Positions 47,490 to 59,070 of a stretch of 64,000 bases of DNA are shown here, in pieces. Where the stretch lies: NCBI GenBank assembly GCA_005406025.1, contig BGZK01001367.1, forward strand, positions 100,698 through 164,697, given 5' to 3'. The stretch comes from Eumeta japonica. Lineage: Eukaryota; Arthropoda; Insecta; Lepidoptera; Psychidae. Position 1 is the stretch's first letter. Each line of letters starts with the position of its first letter. The notes under the pieces are model-generated. The model was not told the DNA's origin. It did not search any database and saw only the letters and a program-made list of their open reading frames with translations. Position numbers and translations under genes: made by a program.

Positions 47490-48130
47490 ACATCTCACTC
47501 CGGCGTTACTGTTAAACGAATAATATTCCCTGGCGGATCATTTCAAAGGTTTCTTCACTGAAGTCGACGTCGACCTGCTTTATAAGCGCCCCCGGTCTAA
47601 TCGGCGCCGTATAATGCAGAAACCGAGACAGCACGACGACGAAAATCAGTCGCGATACGGACCCAGCGTCCGAATCGAACCGCGGGAAGAGTCGTAGAGG
47701 GCGCTGCGGGCGAAAAGAAAACCGAACGCGTTTTTACGTGGTACGTTCCGAACTACGCGGCGGCTTTCGTACTCAAAATGGGAAAACCGGAAAGCAGTCC
47801 CGAAGGACTGTGCGCCGTCTTTATGTAAATGTCGTACAGCACAAAAGGTAGAGTAATGCGAAAGCGAGATTGGAAGCCGGCGCGGCCGCCGCTAAATCGC
47901 TGAGCGCGGCGCGGGCCGGATGCTCCGCGATACGCTCCAAACGGGAAAGAGAACTTCGGATCAACTTTCCGTTTGCCGTTTCTAGCCGATGTTGATATAC
48001 TATAAGCTGTTTCGCCCGTCGTTGCAATATCTGCATACGCGTTCAAATTTTATTTTCCTGAAGCGCGATTAGCGACTCCGAGTTGGGTAGCGATCAAGCT
48101 GAACGAAAATGCGGTCGTGTTTAAGATAAG
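47490..48130. promoter_or_regulatory. large GC-rich island 13
   Basis: About 640 bp, the longest CpG-rich island in the window. Landmarks: palindrome GTCGACGTCGAC at 47563-47574, CTTTATAAGCGCCCCC near 47578, GGTCTAATCGGCGCCG, and CGGCGCGGCCGCCGCTAAATC near 47879. The minus strand is open for 97 codons (47753-48046), which I attribute to composition; no domain found. Candidate promoter-proximal or enhancer element, or non-coding exon. Confidence 0.4.
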
Positions 48131-50280
48131 GCATCCCTATTTTTACTCTGAAACCGTTTCAGCAAATAATTTATTAAACGTAGTAGGTACGACCTTTCTC
48201 GAAAATATTTTTATTGCAATCTAAAAAGATCAGCAGATTTTTAGTCATAAAAAAAACATGTTTTTTTTTTGTTTGAATCGAATGCGTGACTACAGAAACT
48301 TGATAAATTGTAAAAGTTTTATTTCTGTTTTTTCTTTTCAAACATTCAAGTTTTTTTCAACAGACCTTCTATTGTGTTCGTTTCTCGGTTTATTTCTTTC
48401 TATTGTTATTGTCCCTTTTTTTAATTTATTCGATTGAAAAGCAAAAATTATTTCGTAAAACTATCTAAGACATTAGAATTATTTATAAACTAGCAGTAAC
48501 CCGTCTACTTCTCTGGATGCTATGCGTTATGAAATTATATAAAAAAAATGTCAGGGGTGTATGAAATTCACAAATTCTAAAAGCATCTACAAACAATTCT
48601 GCGAAGAACAGTCAGTCCCATATCGATACGTTCAATAACTTTAAACAGACAACCGGACAAAAACAATTATTTTCTTAATATGTGTAAAGACGAAAAGCTG
48701 TCACAAATCGACAAATAGTCCTTTTCTTTATCACTGGTTTAATATGCTCAATTTTTCTCATATTATCGCTTGCAAAATATTAAAAAATATTGGTTGAGTA
48801 AATTGTTTTCGTGTTTTGTATACAATTCAATATATTTTTTCATCATATTTCATTTACATTGAATTATTATATATGTATGCCATTTTTTTTAACAACTTAT
48901 TGCCATTTTGCAGGTAGTACCATAACCCCATTTTTGTAGAAATTTTGACACTTCTGATCAAATAACTGCGACAAGTAGTATTGACAGTCCTATCTTGATG
49001 TTATGTTAACATTACCTCTCTTAATGTTGACATAGCATTATATGGTTCGCTATTGACTATAACCAGGTCTGATTGCAACAATATTTTTGAATCAAAAATA
49101 TATTAATAATACTTTATCATTTAGTGATTGGGCGACAGTTGGTATTTGTTAGAGCAGGCGTAGATTATACGCACTTTATGAGGAAAATTCCTAAAATAAT
49201 GTTAGTTTTGTCAATTATGTAAGGAATAATGAAAGGATATGAAAAGAAAACAAAACTTGTTCCATTTTTTCTTGACTGGTGCTAAACTAGTCAACGGCAA
49301 CGTAATGGTCAAAACGAGATACTGGATATTGTGCACACAACCTTATTCCTCGGTCTGTTGCTACAACAGACTACAAACAATAATTGTAACTAGATTATAT
49401 TATGTAATAATTTGATTGACTTTTAAGTAGTTTAATATTTTTAATTTCATTTTACTTAGGAAAACTATAAGACTATTTTGATCATTGTTTGTTATTCATA
49501 GGTATGTATTGAGTTAAACTTGAAGTGGATAGGTACCTATCTACCTTCTTGCGTGGTAAACACATAGATCGAGCCTACATATTGATGAGTATAAAAGTAA
49601 GTTGATTATTAAGTTGTAGAAGAATACGCAATTATTTTTTTTACTTTTAGAGCATATTAATTTGTTTTGGATAGTTTTGCTTTGAAAAGGGTTTTTTTAA
49701 TTTTTTTTTTTTTGTTGTAAAAATCAAACATATCGAATTTCTACTTTAGATTCATTCAATTTGGTGGGCAGAAAAACAATATAAAAATAGCGGAACACGG
49801 TTCTTACTTTCTATTTTGATTTTTTTCAAAATGTTATCTATTTAATAGTATCAAAAGTAGCCATACACAAACTTCACAATCGTAGATATTTTACTGCAAC
49901 TTTTTATTTATAAAAAACAGAAAAAAAAACTTTTTCCCGACCTATATTTATCCCGATTATACTTAGTATTCACTATTTTAATAATAATTTGGTACGTATA
50001 TTTCCAAATACGATTAAATAAGTATCGCTATTCAATCGATCAGTATCGACAAAATATCTCCGAATAATTTGCGCCCACTATGATACAGTACAAACAATTT
50101 ATTCGGAGATGCGTGTGTAAACATCTAAGCTTAAAAAGGCTAATAATAAATAAAAGATTATGTAAATATTTTAGTACCTATACTATTATAACACTTAATA
50201 TTTTAAAAAAAATGTATTATTTTAAATTCATGTATATAACTGCCTATTATCAATTTAGATTCTATCTGAATTTAAATACG
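48131..50280. other. AT-rich non-coding DNA
   Basis: AACTAGCAGTAACCCGTCTAC near 48489 looks like the decayed start of a common lepidopteran repeat. No other feature supported. Confidence 0.45.
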
Positions 50281-50284
50281 CAGC

Positions 50285-50870
50285 GAAATCGTTAAGCACT
50301 AGGCTCGTTAAATATTTATAAAGACCTCAACGACTTGACTTTTCGACCGTAAGCCGCGATATATATCCACTTATACAATCGAATCGGTTTCTTCCTCGTG
50401 GGATGGAAGTTATTACGGCACATCCGCGCCGGCGCCGCGAGAGATCGCCGATTAATGTCTTCTTTATTATTCCGAGCCGAGGCGGCCTCATCGTAGGAGG
50501 CGCTCCCGGGGCGACTGCGGGCGGCGAGTCGCCGTTCCCACGGAAAACATGAGTGTACCTTTTGTGCTCGCGAGCGCTCAATTAAAATTTTAACAACGGA
50601 ACCGTTGCCCGATGGGCCACGGCCGGATTTTATTAAGCAATACTTTGTGGAGATTTACGAGTTTCATTCGCTTAATTTGCTCATAACTCCGAGCGGCAAG
50701 TGCGCTCTATGTAGATACAAATTTTAATCGTCGCCGTTACAAACTCGAACAGTGTTTGTATTTATTAAAACACCGAAATTATCCTACGTAATTTGTACTC
50801 GGCGCGGGCTGTTCAAGGAGGCGTCGGTGGGGCGGGCGGTGAAATGCATAAGGTTATTGCCTTCAGTGAA
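50285..50870. promoter_or_regulatory. large GC-rich island 14
   Basis: About 580 bp mixing CpG-rich cores (CACATCCGCGCCGGCGCCGC, GGCGGCGAGTCGCCG, GGGCCACGGCCGG) with homeodomain-type words (CGATTAATGTC, CTCAATTAAAATTTT, TTTTATTAAGC, GCTTAATTTGC). This pattern, motif-dense AT words inside preserved CpG DNA, is the clearest enhancer-like composition in the window. The minus-strand 84-codon frame has no domain. Confidence 0.45.
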
Positions 50871-51535
50871 TCATCTGAAAGTTGATATCATTTTTAAGAG
50901 AATTATTATGAGAATATCAAAGTAGCCATAAAATTATTTTTGTACTATAACTGAAAATAGCGTTTAGAATTATTAAATATTTTTTGTTTTTTTTTTTTGG
51001 TTTGGCTTTTTATCTGCTGTAATACCTAAAGTTTAAAAAAGATATTTTTATTCAAAATACATGCATAGACAAATAAATTTTATATTCATTAAATGTATAT
51101 TATTATGTGATTTAATGAAATATACACTAATTAAATTGAAGAACTTACGAATAACCAAGATTTTTGAAAAATGTCACATTATCAATATCTCTTTAATATA
51201 CTACAACAGAGTGTGGCAAAATACACCTTATATAATTACAGGACGAATAGATATATATTACATATAAAGCTAAGTAACTACTCTAAGTAACTTGAAGTAA
51301 CTCGCTAACTTAGAACTCCTGACTGCTTCCGAACAAGCCTGCGTCAAACTTATCACATCCAGTGCGATGAGGATGCATCGAGTTTGGATATTCAACTAAT
51401 CATGTAAGGTACATGATATTCACAACATTCTTCAGTGTTGTAAAGAGTAAGTTATTAATTAATTTAAGTCGATCTGTTATAATAATTTGAACATCTCGAT
51501 TTGGAGCATACAGAAAAAAATGCGTAAATGTATGT
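50871..51535. other. AT-rich non-coding DNA
   Basis: A 68-codon frame at 51061-51267 has no domain. Nothing else. Confidence 0.5.
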
Positions 51536-51539
51536 AAAT

Positions 51540-51945
51540 ACTGACATAAAAAATTGATATTGACGTCATTTTCTTGGTTTTTATAATAGCAACAAAATCT
51601 TCATTAGAAAAACTAATTAGCAAACAAACAGCACTAACTTTTGAGCTATGTTTTATATCTGGTTGTTCGTCGTGCAACTATATGTCAATGCTAACTTTCA
51701 AAAGATTTAAAATTGTCCTCGTTTTCTTGATTGTTATTAGAGCTGTAAAACCTTCATTAGAGCAACGAATTAACACATATACAGCACTCAATTTTGAGCT
51801 ATTTCTGACGTGTTACTATATACTAACGATAACTTCTAAAAAAAAATTGCCATTGTCATCGTTTTCTCAATTATCGTAATAGCAACAAAATCATCAAAAA
51901 AGCAAGTAATTATCACAAAAAAGAGCACCATATTTTATGCTATGT
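51540..51945 (+). repeat. decayed tandem array, ~145 bp period
   Basis: Three units marked by GCAACAAAATCTTCATTAG (51590), GCTGTAAAACCTTCATTAG (51741) and GCAACAAAATCATCAAAAA (51881), i.e. 151 and 140 bp apart. They share CAGCACTAACTTTTGAGCTA / CAGCACTCAATTTTGAGCTA, and each ends in ATTGTC.TCGTTTTCT. Two units are open in one frame (51574-51879), but without recognisable protein similarity. Confidence 0.7.
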
Positions 51946-52200
51946 CTAACCTGTTTAGGCTGGGGTATCGGGGCTAGGCTACGCGAACGTAACATTAGGC
52001 GCATGTAGTGTGTTGTACAGGGGAAACACTTATTCGAAAACGGGTACCGACCGTATTTAGGGGGAAGCACCTGCCCTCCCTCCACCCTCCACCCACCCCC
52101 TTTCCCCCGGCACACCATGCATCCCACGTAACATTACACTGAGACCATAGGTTTTCCCTAAAAACTGAATACTGTTCGACACCGACCACGTTCGGTCATG
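51946..52200. repeat. GC-rich insert with G4-forming tract
   Basis: Sharp-edged GC-rich block directly after the tandem array: GGCTGGGGTATCGGGGCTAG, then a C-rich run at 52070-52112. On the minus strand that run has five or more runs of three or more G (GGGGGAAAGGGGGTGGGTG and onward). Probably the body of a dispersed element; family not recognised. Confidence 0.45.
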
Positions 52201-52339
52201 GAATTTATAGATATAACAACTTTTTAGAACTGTCATTTTGATACATACACCAAATTATATTTTCCCATTTTAAAATCTAAAAATATGTTTAAAATATTGC
52301 GAATTACTCTGAAGCAACTACTCAAATATAACGTTATGA

Positions 52340-52460
52340 GCTTGTCGCTGGCGTATGCTCGGTGACGCGGATATTAAGATTCCGGACGTGACGTCGCTTC
52401 GTGTCGTCGGTTAATCACGATTTATGAAAATTACTCTAGAATTTTCTTTGACTACGAGTA
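52340..52460. promoter_or_regulatory. GC-rich island 15
   Basis: Short island: CTCGGTGACGCGGATATTAAG, GGACGTGACGTCGCTTCG (CRE-like TGACGTCG) and CGGTTAATCACGATTTATG. Candidate conserved element. Confidence 0.3.
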
Positions 52461-52969
52461 CGTAAATTTCAGTTTCACGAGGCGGCAAAGAAATAATAAA
52501 TGTGTAAATGAAAGCTCAACAGCTCCATTTATTAAAAGGCACACGCTTATGTGTGTACACTGTCGAAATCACGGATGATTATTATTTTAGTGAAGGAATT
52601 CGGAGAACTTTTACAGTTACAGTAGTGTTTTATTTGTTAGTGGAATTGTAAGCAAAAGAATCTGGATATAGATAACTTTGTGGTTTAGGGTTTTTAAAAG
52701 AAAATAAAATAGATATAAATATGAGTTGTTTTGTTTTGTTAGGTTATGAGGCATATGTGGCATAAATTGTCATTTTTTTATTTCCAATTTAGAGGCTTTG
52801 CCCGTTTGGCTTAGTATGGATTGAGGTAAAGATTAGAAATGAAACAAGTTCATGATCACACCTATTTACAAAAATAATAACAAACTGAAATTAATAAAAC
52901 ATACACATTTTATTACTCCGTAATACAATTGACGCATACAGTTGTAATATTAGGTATAAAATATCGATC

Positions 52970-53040
52970 AACGTGATTCGAACTCACACTCAAAGGTTTC
53001 CGTACCACCGTCCAATATTGAACGTTACCCAATTTTTTAA
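52970..53040 (-). repeat. possible tRNA-like SINE head
   Basis: On the minus strand TTTGAGTGTGAGTTCGAATCACG contains a B-box-like GAGTTCGAATC. The upstream A-box position (GGTAACGTTCAATATTGG) is poor and no cloverleaf can be drawn, so this is not a functional tRNA gene. It may be a SINE remnant. Confidence 0.25.
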
Positions 53041-53249
53041 TAGTTAATAAAAATGAAAACCAAAATTAAGATCGACTATAAAACGTCGTAAAAGTATGTT
53101 TCCTGTGCGCGGACCACCTTTAATTTTTAGTTTTACTTTATTTTTCTTGCAACAATAAAATTGTTGTTACAACAACAAATAATAAAAATAAGATAACACG
53201 TTCCATTATAAATGTTATAGCAATCATAATAATAAACACATTGTTAAAA

Positions 53250-53390
53250 TTTGAAGTGTCTGCCTTAGGCGGTTCAAAAGATATAGCCTTATGTGACAAG
53301 AACGGACAGATAAACGGACAGATAGAGAGCGGAGCCTTAGTAATAGGGTTCTGTTGGCACCCTTTGGGTACAGAATCCTAGCCGTTAACA
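53250..53390 (+). mobile_element. common lepidopteran repeat terminus
   Basis: GAACGGACAGATAAACGGACAG, then GCGGAGCCTTAGTAATAGGG and CACCCTTTGGGTACAGAATCC. This ordered set (ACGGACAGACGGACAG, AGCGGAGTCTTAGTAATAGGG, ACCCTTTGGGTACGGAACCC) is a well-known dispersed repeat ending in Lepidoptera, here mildly decayed. The element class is not certain from this fragment. Recognition is from memory. Confidence 0.6.
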
Positions 53391-53760
53391 CATCCGCCTA
53401 CGATGAAGGTGGCATAATTGCGAGTCCCGAAGGGTAATTTTGGCAGTGGGTTTTCTACTTTTGTGGAGATTAAAATGTTTATACTTGAATGGAAAAACCA
53501 AAAGGCATTAGAAGGGAATGCGCATGTCGGAAAATATTAATTTAAAACTTTATTTATATTTGACAATAAAGATAAATCCGATACAGTATTGTCTTTTTAA
53601 AAGAGGTAGACCTCGTTTTTGACTCGTTATTTAATATTTGATATTCATATTTATAGATTACATGTCCTTTTGTTTAATCTTAGCTGGGACCGAGTCCAGA
53701 AATAACTAATCAGTTGTTTATGGTGCCTGCTTAAACGATTATTTAAAGAGTTTTATAAAA

Positions 53761-54595
53761 GTTTCTTTATATCGCATTTATTAGTTGTCGAGTAATTACA
53801 ACTTTATAATTCACTATTTTGCTTGTAGATAGATATGTGTGTCAATTTTTGAAATAAAGATTATTGTATTGTAAAACACAAATGCATGACCGATTTTGTT
53901 TTTGTTTGTATCCTGTGCAATACACCATAATTAGTATTGCTCTTGCCTAAAAGTTCTTTATAATTACGTTTCTTTATATCGCATTTATTAGTTATCGAGT
54001 AATTACAACTTTATAATTCACTATTTTGCTTGTAGATTAAACAATGGTTAATAAAATTGACCAAGCAGCTCCTTTATTTCTTATAAGCATATGTAAGTAG
54101 ATTAATAAATTATTTTAATTTTGTGTATACCAGTACCACTAACCGTCACAGAAGTTTCTGGCGACAAATCGCTGCCCCTCACTCTTAACTGTTAACCGTG
54201 TCTTCATCATTGGCTCAGGAACAGAGATGACGATTTCTAGTTGTAATTGGAAGTCGATTTGTGTTCTTTATTCAATTCACTAATAACTTAATCTGGATGA
54301 TCGTCAAGGTATATTCAAAAGTCTTCTGAGCCTGCTATTTCAATGTGATTGGCATATGTGTGTCAATTTTTGAAATAAAGATTATTGTATTGTAAAACAC
54401 AAATGCATGACCGATTTTGTTTTTGTTTGTATCCTGTGCAATACACCATAATTAGTATTGCTCTTGCCCAAAAGTTCTTTATAATTACGTTTCTTTATAT
54501 CGCATTTATTAGTTATCGAGTAATTACAACTTTATAATTCACTATTTTGCTTGTAGATTAAACAATGGTTAATAAAATTGACCAAGCCGCTCCTT
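53761..54595 (+). repeat. nested recent direct duplication
   Basis: A 242 bp unit at 53833-54074 is repeated at 54354-54595 (exact offset 521 bp). I count two differences by eye: GCCTAAAAG versus GCCCAAAAG and AAGCAGCTCC versus AAGCCGCTCC. Inside the unit is a 70 bp segment (GTTTCTTTATATCGCATTTA... to ...TTTTGCTTGTAGAT) present three times, at 53761-53830, 53968-54037 and 54489-54558. The near-identity marks a recent event. The 279 bp between copies is unrelated. Confidence 0.9.
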
Positions 54596-54629
54596 AGTCT
54601 TTTACATTGGAAACTTAGTCTTTTACATT

Positions 54630-54905
54630 GAAGTATCCAAATGAGAGGGTGGCAAAAATTTTCACCGTCGCGGCTGGCTGACATGTTACACCACTGACTT
54701 TCGCTGTTGTGTTTCGTTCAGTGAGTGAAAGTTCTTGTGATCTGTTCCCTCTCCATCACCCTACTTCCCTTTCTCTAAATCTCTTCCATCAGATATCCTA
54801 CCCAAATTGTGAGCTAAGCTCTTGGTGACTCCTCTAGGAATGTAAGTGTCCATAAGTAACGATGACCACCTACTTTCGGTGGCTTGAAAGATAATTTGTT
54901 CTCTA
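54630..54905 (+). mobile_element. CR1/Zenon-like LINE 3' tail
   Basis: CGCTGTTGTGTTTCGTTCAG, TGAGTGAAAGTTCTTGTGAT, CCCTCTCCATCACCC, then TGGTGACTCCTCTAGGAATG and GTGTCCATAAGTAACG, in the same order as at 5430-5700. Confidence 0.6.
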
Positions 54906-54909
54906 TGGG

Positions 54910-55270
54910 TTATAAAAATCTGTAAAACGGTTGACCCTACAGGCCACTCCTAAAACTTACCGTTATGATATTTATAGATGTGTATTTGACTTCTCCGAAT
55001 TCAAAAGTATAATTGTCTCAGAGATCGAAGACAGCACTTAAAGCTATTTGAGTTAAAAAATTCGACAAAATAGTTGACCATATAGGCCATTCTTGAAACT
55101 TTTTGTTGTCTTCAAGCTCAATATGTTCAAAAATACACCTAATAGTATATTATTAAATTTGAGATTAAAAGTTTCTCCAAGGGAAGCTTAAGAGCTTTTC
55201 CAAGCTCTCCGAACTTAAAATTATAATTTTAATTCCTTTTAAGTTCTTTGAGTTTAAAAATTTAAATATG
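54910..55270. repeat. decayed tandem repeat, ~143 bp period
   Basis: AAACGGTTGACCCTACAGGCC at 54926 and AAATAGTTGACCATATAGGCC at 55069 lie about 143 bp apart, each followed by ACTCCTAAAACTT or ATTCTTGAAACTT. CTCCGAATTCAAAAGTATAAT, CTCCGAACTTAAAATTATAAT and CTTTGAGTTTAAAAATTTAA give three echoes of another part of the unit. Confidence 0.55.
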
Positions 55271-55307
55271 TTTAAATAAAAGGCTATTTTTCAAATTTTT
55301 AAACAAT

Positions 55308-55341
55308 GATATCTATCGACATCCGTTGTTCGATAGATATC
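55308..55341. repeat. 12 bp stem hairpin
   Basis: GATATCTATCGA at 55308-55319 and its exact inverse at 55330-55341, with a 10 nt loop. Confidence 0.8.
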
Positions 55342-55627
55342 TTAGTCTAAATTTGCTTTGTCGCATTCAATGCAGTTTCATAAGCAAAGAAAGTTGACCG
55401 ATACCAAACATTAATCCGCCGAGAAGTTTAGAAGTTATTTTGAAAAAAATATTTTTTTGTTAATTTATTCGTTGACGATAACTTTCAAACAAACCAACCG
55501 AGTTGATGCAGTTTACAACGATTTACGTTTCTTTCTATGTATAAGAGGAACTAGTTACCTTTTAGAACTCTTATGATATAGTAGTTTAAGAAACACTCTA
55601 AAAGAATGTTTTATGACATTTTTTTCA

Positions 55628-55690
55628 ACACATGCACACAGACACACACACACACGTCACACACACACACACACACGCCCTCACACACAC
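55628..55690. repeat. interrupted (CA)n microsatellite
   Basis: About 60 bp of CA dinucleotides with GT, GC and CCT interruptions, followed by GAGAGAG. Confidence 0.9.
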
Positions 55691-55699
55691 GGGCTTACA

Positions 55700-56500
55700 C
55701 ACAAACAGAGAGAGAAACATACAGATGTCACTCGGAAAATGGTCAAAATAGATTCCTAGGATTATAAAATATCAGTATCTGGTGAAAATTCTATTTTCGA
55801 AAAACGGCATGAAAACAGTAACTTTCCAATTTTATGAAAATTTTTGAATTTTCATAGTGGGTAGTCAAAAAAAGTAAGTTAAACAGCGCGGTGTTTAAGG
55901 AGAAAGTTTGATTAAGTATTTATAGCAGCTAGGTAAATAACTGCACAAGTTTCTTTCGTATTTCATATCACATTTTTTTGGAACATAACATTGCAAGAAA
56001 AGGTGACTTAATTTTTTAAGTATTTCATTAAAATTTTCCACTACATCTATTTTGCGTTTTGAAGTGGTACTTCTACCACTTCAAAACGCAAAAAATTTGA
56101 CAGAATAAACAATGAAAAACAAAACTAGAGTACTATGCCCCTATTTAAAGTGATGAATTACTAAAATCTAATTCTTCGATGTATTGTGACGTATTTCAAG
56201 TGTTTTTCGTGACCTATGAAATAAAGATATATTTATATTTGAATATTAAAAATTATTATTCTAAGCGTGTGTCTTGTTCACATCTTTTTTAGATATATAA
56301 ACACTCGTAGTTATATCATTTGAACCTTATTCCTCCACTGCACGATCACGAATACTCACTTATATTAAACAGTGATCCGTCCTTTGTAATATTACTAATT
56401 AAAATAATCGGCTGATTAATTTCAAATCAATCAGTTACGAATTTTTGAATGGATAATATTCTAGATAAATCTCTACAGCTCCTTAAATAATTAGCGAATC
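55700..56500. other. AT-rich non-coding DNA with hairpin
   Basis: No gene. Contains the perfect hairpin at 56050-56093. Confidence 0.5.
56050..56093. repeat. perfect 20 bp stem hairpin
   Basis: TTTTGCGTTTTGAAGTGGTA at 56050-56069, loop CTTC, exact inverse at 56074-56093. Third member of a class of very short, perfect stems in this window. Confidence 0.85.
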
Positions 56501-56504
56501 AACA

Positions 56505-56790
56505 CTTAACGCGTATAGTAGGCAGTTGTGTCGACGTCTGACAAACCGAGACTTAGCGCTGAGACCGATCCCGTGTATCAGCGCCACAGGCCGGCCCGTC
56601 TCGCTTACCTACGTCAGCGGCCCCAAACGAAGATTGACTTTTCGCCGCATAGAGCCCGCCTACCCCACCCACCCTGAGAACATATCTTCACTACATATAA
56701 TCAGAATTCCTGCCTTCATCGATTGCTCATTACTAGCCACGCGTGAACATGCGAACGATATGGGAGAGTTTAAAGAATGCCAAAATAACA
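56505..56790. promoter_or_regulatory. GC-rich island 16
   Basis: 280 bp: GTCGACGTCTGACAAACCG, GCCACAGGCCGGCCCG, CTACGTCAGCGGCCCC. A 110-codon plus frame (56526-56858) is open across it and runs on into AT-rich DNA. It has no recognised domain and I judge it chance plus composition, though a small unannotated exon cannot be excluded. Confidence 0.3.
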
Positions 56791-56859
56791 TCGATGATTA
56801 TGACTCGATAAAACTGATCTTAAGTATATACATGTTGTACTTATATGGTTGTGCGTGAA

Positions 56860-57855
56860 CTGAGTATAGCTGTAATAATCATCTCATAGCTAGAATATAT
56901 AGACTAATATTGCTAAATTAAATGTAATATGGTGTCCCTATTATAATGTAAATAATTAGAAGTAATTCCATGTTGATATTTTTGAAAAGGGAGAAATTTA
57001 AGTTTCTTTTCACTGAATATAATACTATACAGATCCTTTAGAATAAATGAAGTAAAATATTCTACTTTTAATTTGCATGAATTAGAAACTAGGTAGATAT
57101 TACAAATAAACAATTAACAGGCTGCAAAATTGAGCTAACAACACTTCATATGAACCTTTCAATTAAAAAATACTTAAAAATTGAAAACCTCACTCTAGCT
57201 ATTTATAACAGGATTGAAAAGAGCTATTACTCAAACATATAAAATCAAATATATAAATGTATACTGAAATACAATTGTATTATTATTGTTTGAACTGTCA
57301 GATAAGTGATCCCAAACCTGAAAGCAAAATTTCAAATTGAAAATCGGTTTCTTCACAACATATTAATCATGAATTAAAGTTAACATTTAAACAATGTTAT
57401 GCAACTTGATAACACAATTTCTGGATGCTGAATTGAGAACAGAAATTACAAAAAAATTTAATATGGCAAAAATTATAGAATTCAAAAATTAAGTTGTACT
57501 AAAATGAAAATAATTTTATGCAAGAGTTGTGCTGATAAATGTTTTCATATATATATGAATGTAATAGAATACATCAATCGAAATCCTGCATAAAACTATT
57601 TACTTATATTAGCAGAATATTAGAATATTCGATGAAAAAATAAATATTTGTTATTGAATCCGATATTCTACCACATTTAAGAATTTCAGAAGCTTGTATC
57701 GCGCAAGATATTTATTTAGTTTATATTCCCCTTTCTCTGTTTTCCATTTGAGCTAGGTTTCACCTATATAAATAACATCCATCAGCACAACCCTTGCATA
57801 TATTATTTGTTAATAATTTTATTTTCAACTTATTAGTTTTGTCTTAATCTGTACA
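56860..57855. other. AT-rich non-coding DNA
   Basis: Nothing recognisable. Confidence 0.5.
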
Positions 57856-57859
57856 TTTT

Positions 57860-58150
57860 TTAAATAGTAAGCCCGCCTCCCCCAGATCGGTCCAAATTCT
57901 TTTTTTTGAATTTCTTCCCGTGTGAAGAAATACAAAAAAAAGGGCGCACGGGGTGTATCCGACTCGCATGGACTAAAAGCGCCCTGAAACTTTAACGCGC
58001 CTGCATTTTAGCCCATAGGCTATATAGGCTTCGTCTAAGAGGCCAGAAGGCACAGGGGTGCCAACGGCGCGAAGGTCATGAAACCCTTCCGGGTTACCAC
58101 GACTTAATAACGTCATAGGTGACGGTGTTGCCCCGGGAAGAGGCAAAAAT
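57860..58150. repeat. GC-rich block, probable SINE/LINE piece
   Basis: Sharp-edged block: GCCCGCCTCCCCCAGATCGG, an ATTTCTTC...GAAGAAAT hairpin near 57914-57940, GGGCGCACGGGGTGTATCCG, GGCACAGGGGTGCC and AACCCTTCCGGGTTACC. Two short hairpins and abrupt composition suggest an inserted element, but I do not recognise the family. Confidence 0.35.
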
Positions 58151-58309
58151 AACTATAAACCTACTTATTATCATGTGTTATAGATTTAGGCCCTTAAATC
58201 AGTGAATTTAAATTTAAAAATCCAAAAATGACCTATTACCGTTACGCGAAGATGTAACGTAACATTATTGAATTAAATTCGTAATCGGATTGACCAACAA
58301 TGTTTGACC

Positions 58310-58760
58310 GTTAACCGTGACGCAGAGTAATTCCGTCCCCAAAGACTGCTGCTGTTCAACATGCGGTTGCCCTCACGTAGTCAATGGCAAACCATTTATG
58401 CGTGTAGAACACACGAAATAACTGAAATAGCGATTGGTATCTAAAGTGTGAACCTGCGGCAGCGCTCGAGAAATCGTGCGCGGGCTCGGCGTCTAGACGG
58501 TACGGTGAACCGGAGCATATCACCAGGATGTACGCAAACATGGTATAACTGTCATTGCGTAATGTATACTGCACAGCACCATACACACTCATACACGCGC
58601 GCAGTCCGACATTCCGGAACGCGGCTCGAAGGAACACTGACACACAGTATCACACTAAACTAAACGGGTGGTCCAGGGGACTGGACCGAAAGCGACCGAA
58701 GCGACGGTGGAACAACCGGAACTCCTGTTCCAAATCCAGATCCATCTAGGGCAATGGCTT
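58310..58760. promoter_or_regulatory. GC-rich island 17
   Basis: 450 bp: CGTGCGCGGGCTCGGCGTC, GGTCCAG-GGGA-CTGGACC hairpin at 58670-58687, GAAAGCGACCGAAGCGACGG. Overlapping frames on both strands (71-95 codons) carry no known domain. Candidate conserved element or non-coding exon. Confidence 0.35.
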
Positions 58761-59070
58761 ATTACAACAGCATGCACCTTGGTGCCCTGAAGTGGTTCGC
58801 TCGCAACAATATATTTTTCGATACCCTATCTCCTTTCAATATATCAGCTCGGCCTCACCTTCACTTGAATGCATTATATACCGCCGCTTATTTTAGGTTG
58901 AACCTTCCTTACACCCAACAGAAATTGCAGTCCGGGTTTTGTTTTAAAGTTTTGCTTCTCATAAACAGTCGAAAGACCAATGTTAACGACGCCCATCTCA
59001 CCGATAACTGCAATCGTAAACAAATCGAAACGTTATAGGATTGCTATTTTTTATAATAGAGTTGCATTAA

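Noticed and set aside
47753..48046. 97-codon minus-strand frame as a protein gene
   Set aside because: Low stop-codon density from high GC explains it; a shifted frame on the same strand is also open.
49590..49600. TATAAAAG-like words elsewhere (for example 49.59 kb, 41.49 kb) as promoters
   Set aside because: Such words are frequent by chance in AT-rich DNA and lack an initiator at the right distance or GC context.
52970..53040. Functional tRNA gene on the minus strand
   Set aside because: A B-box-like word is present but no cloverleaf or good A box; at most a SINE remnant.
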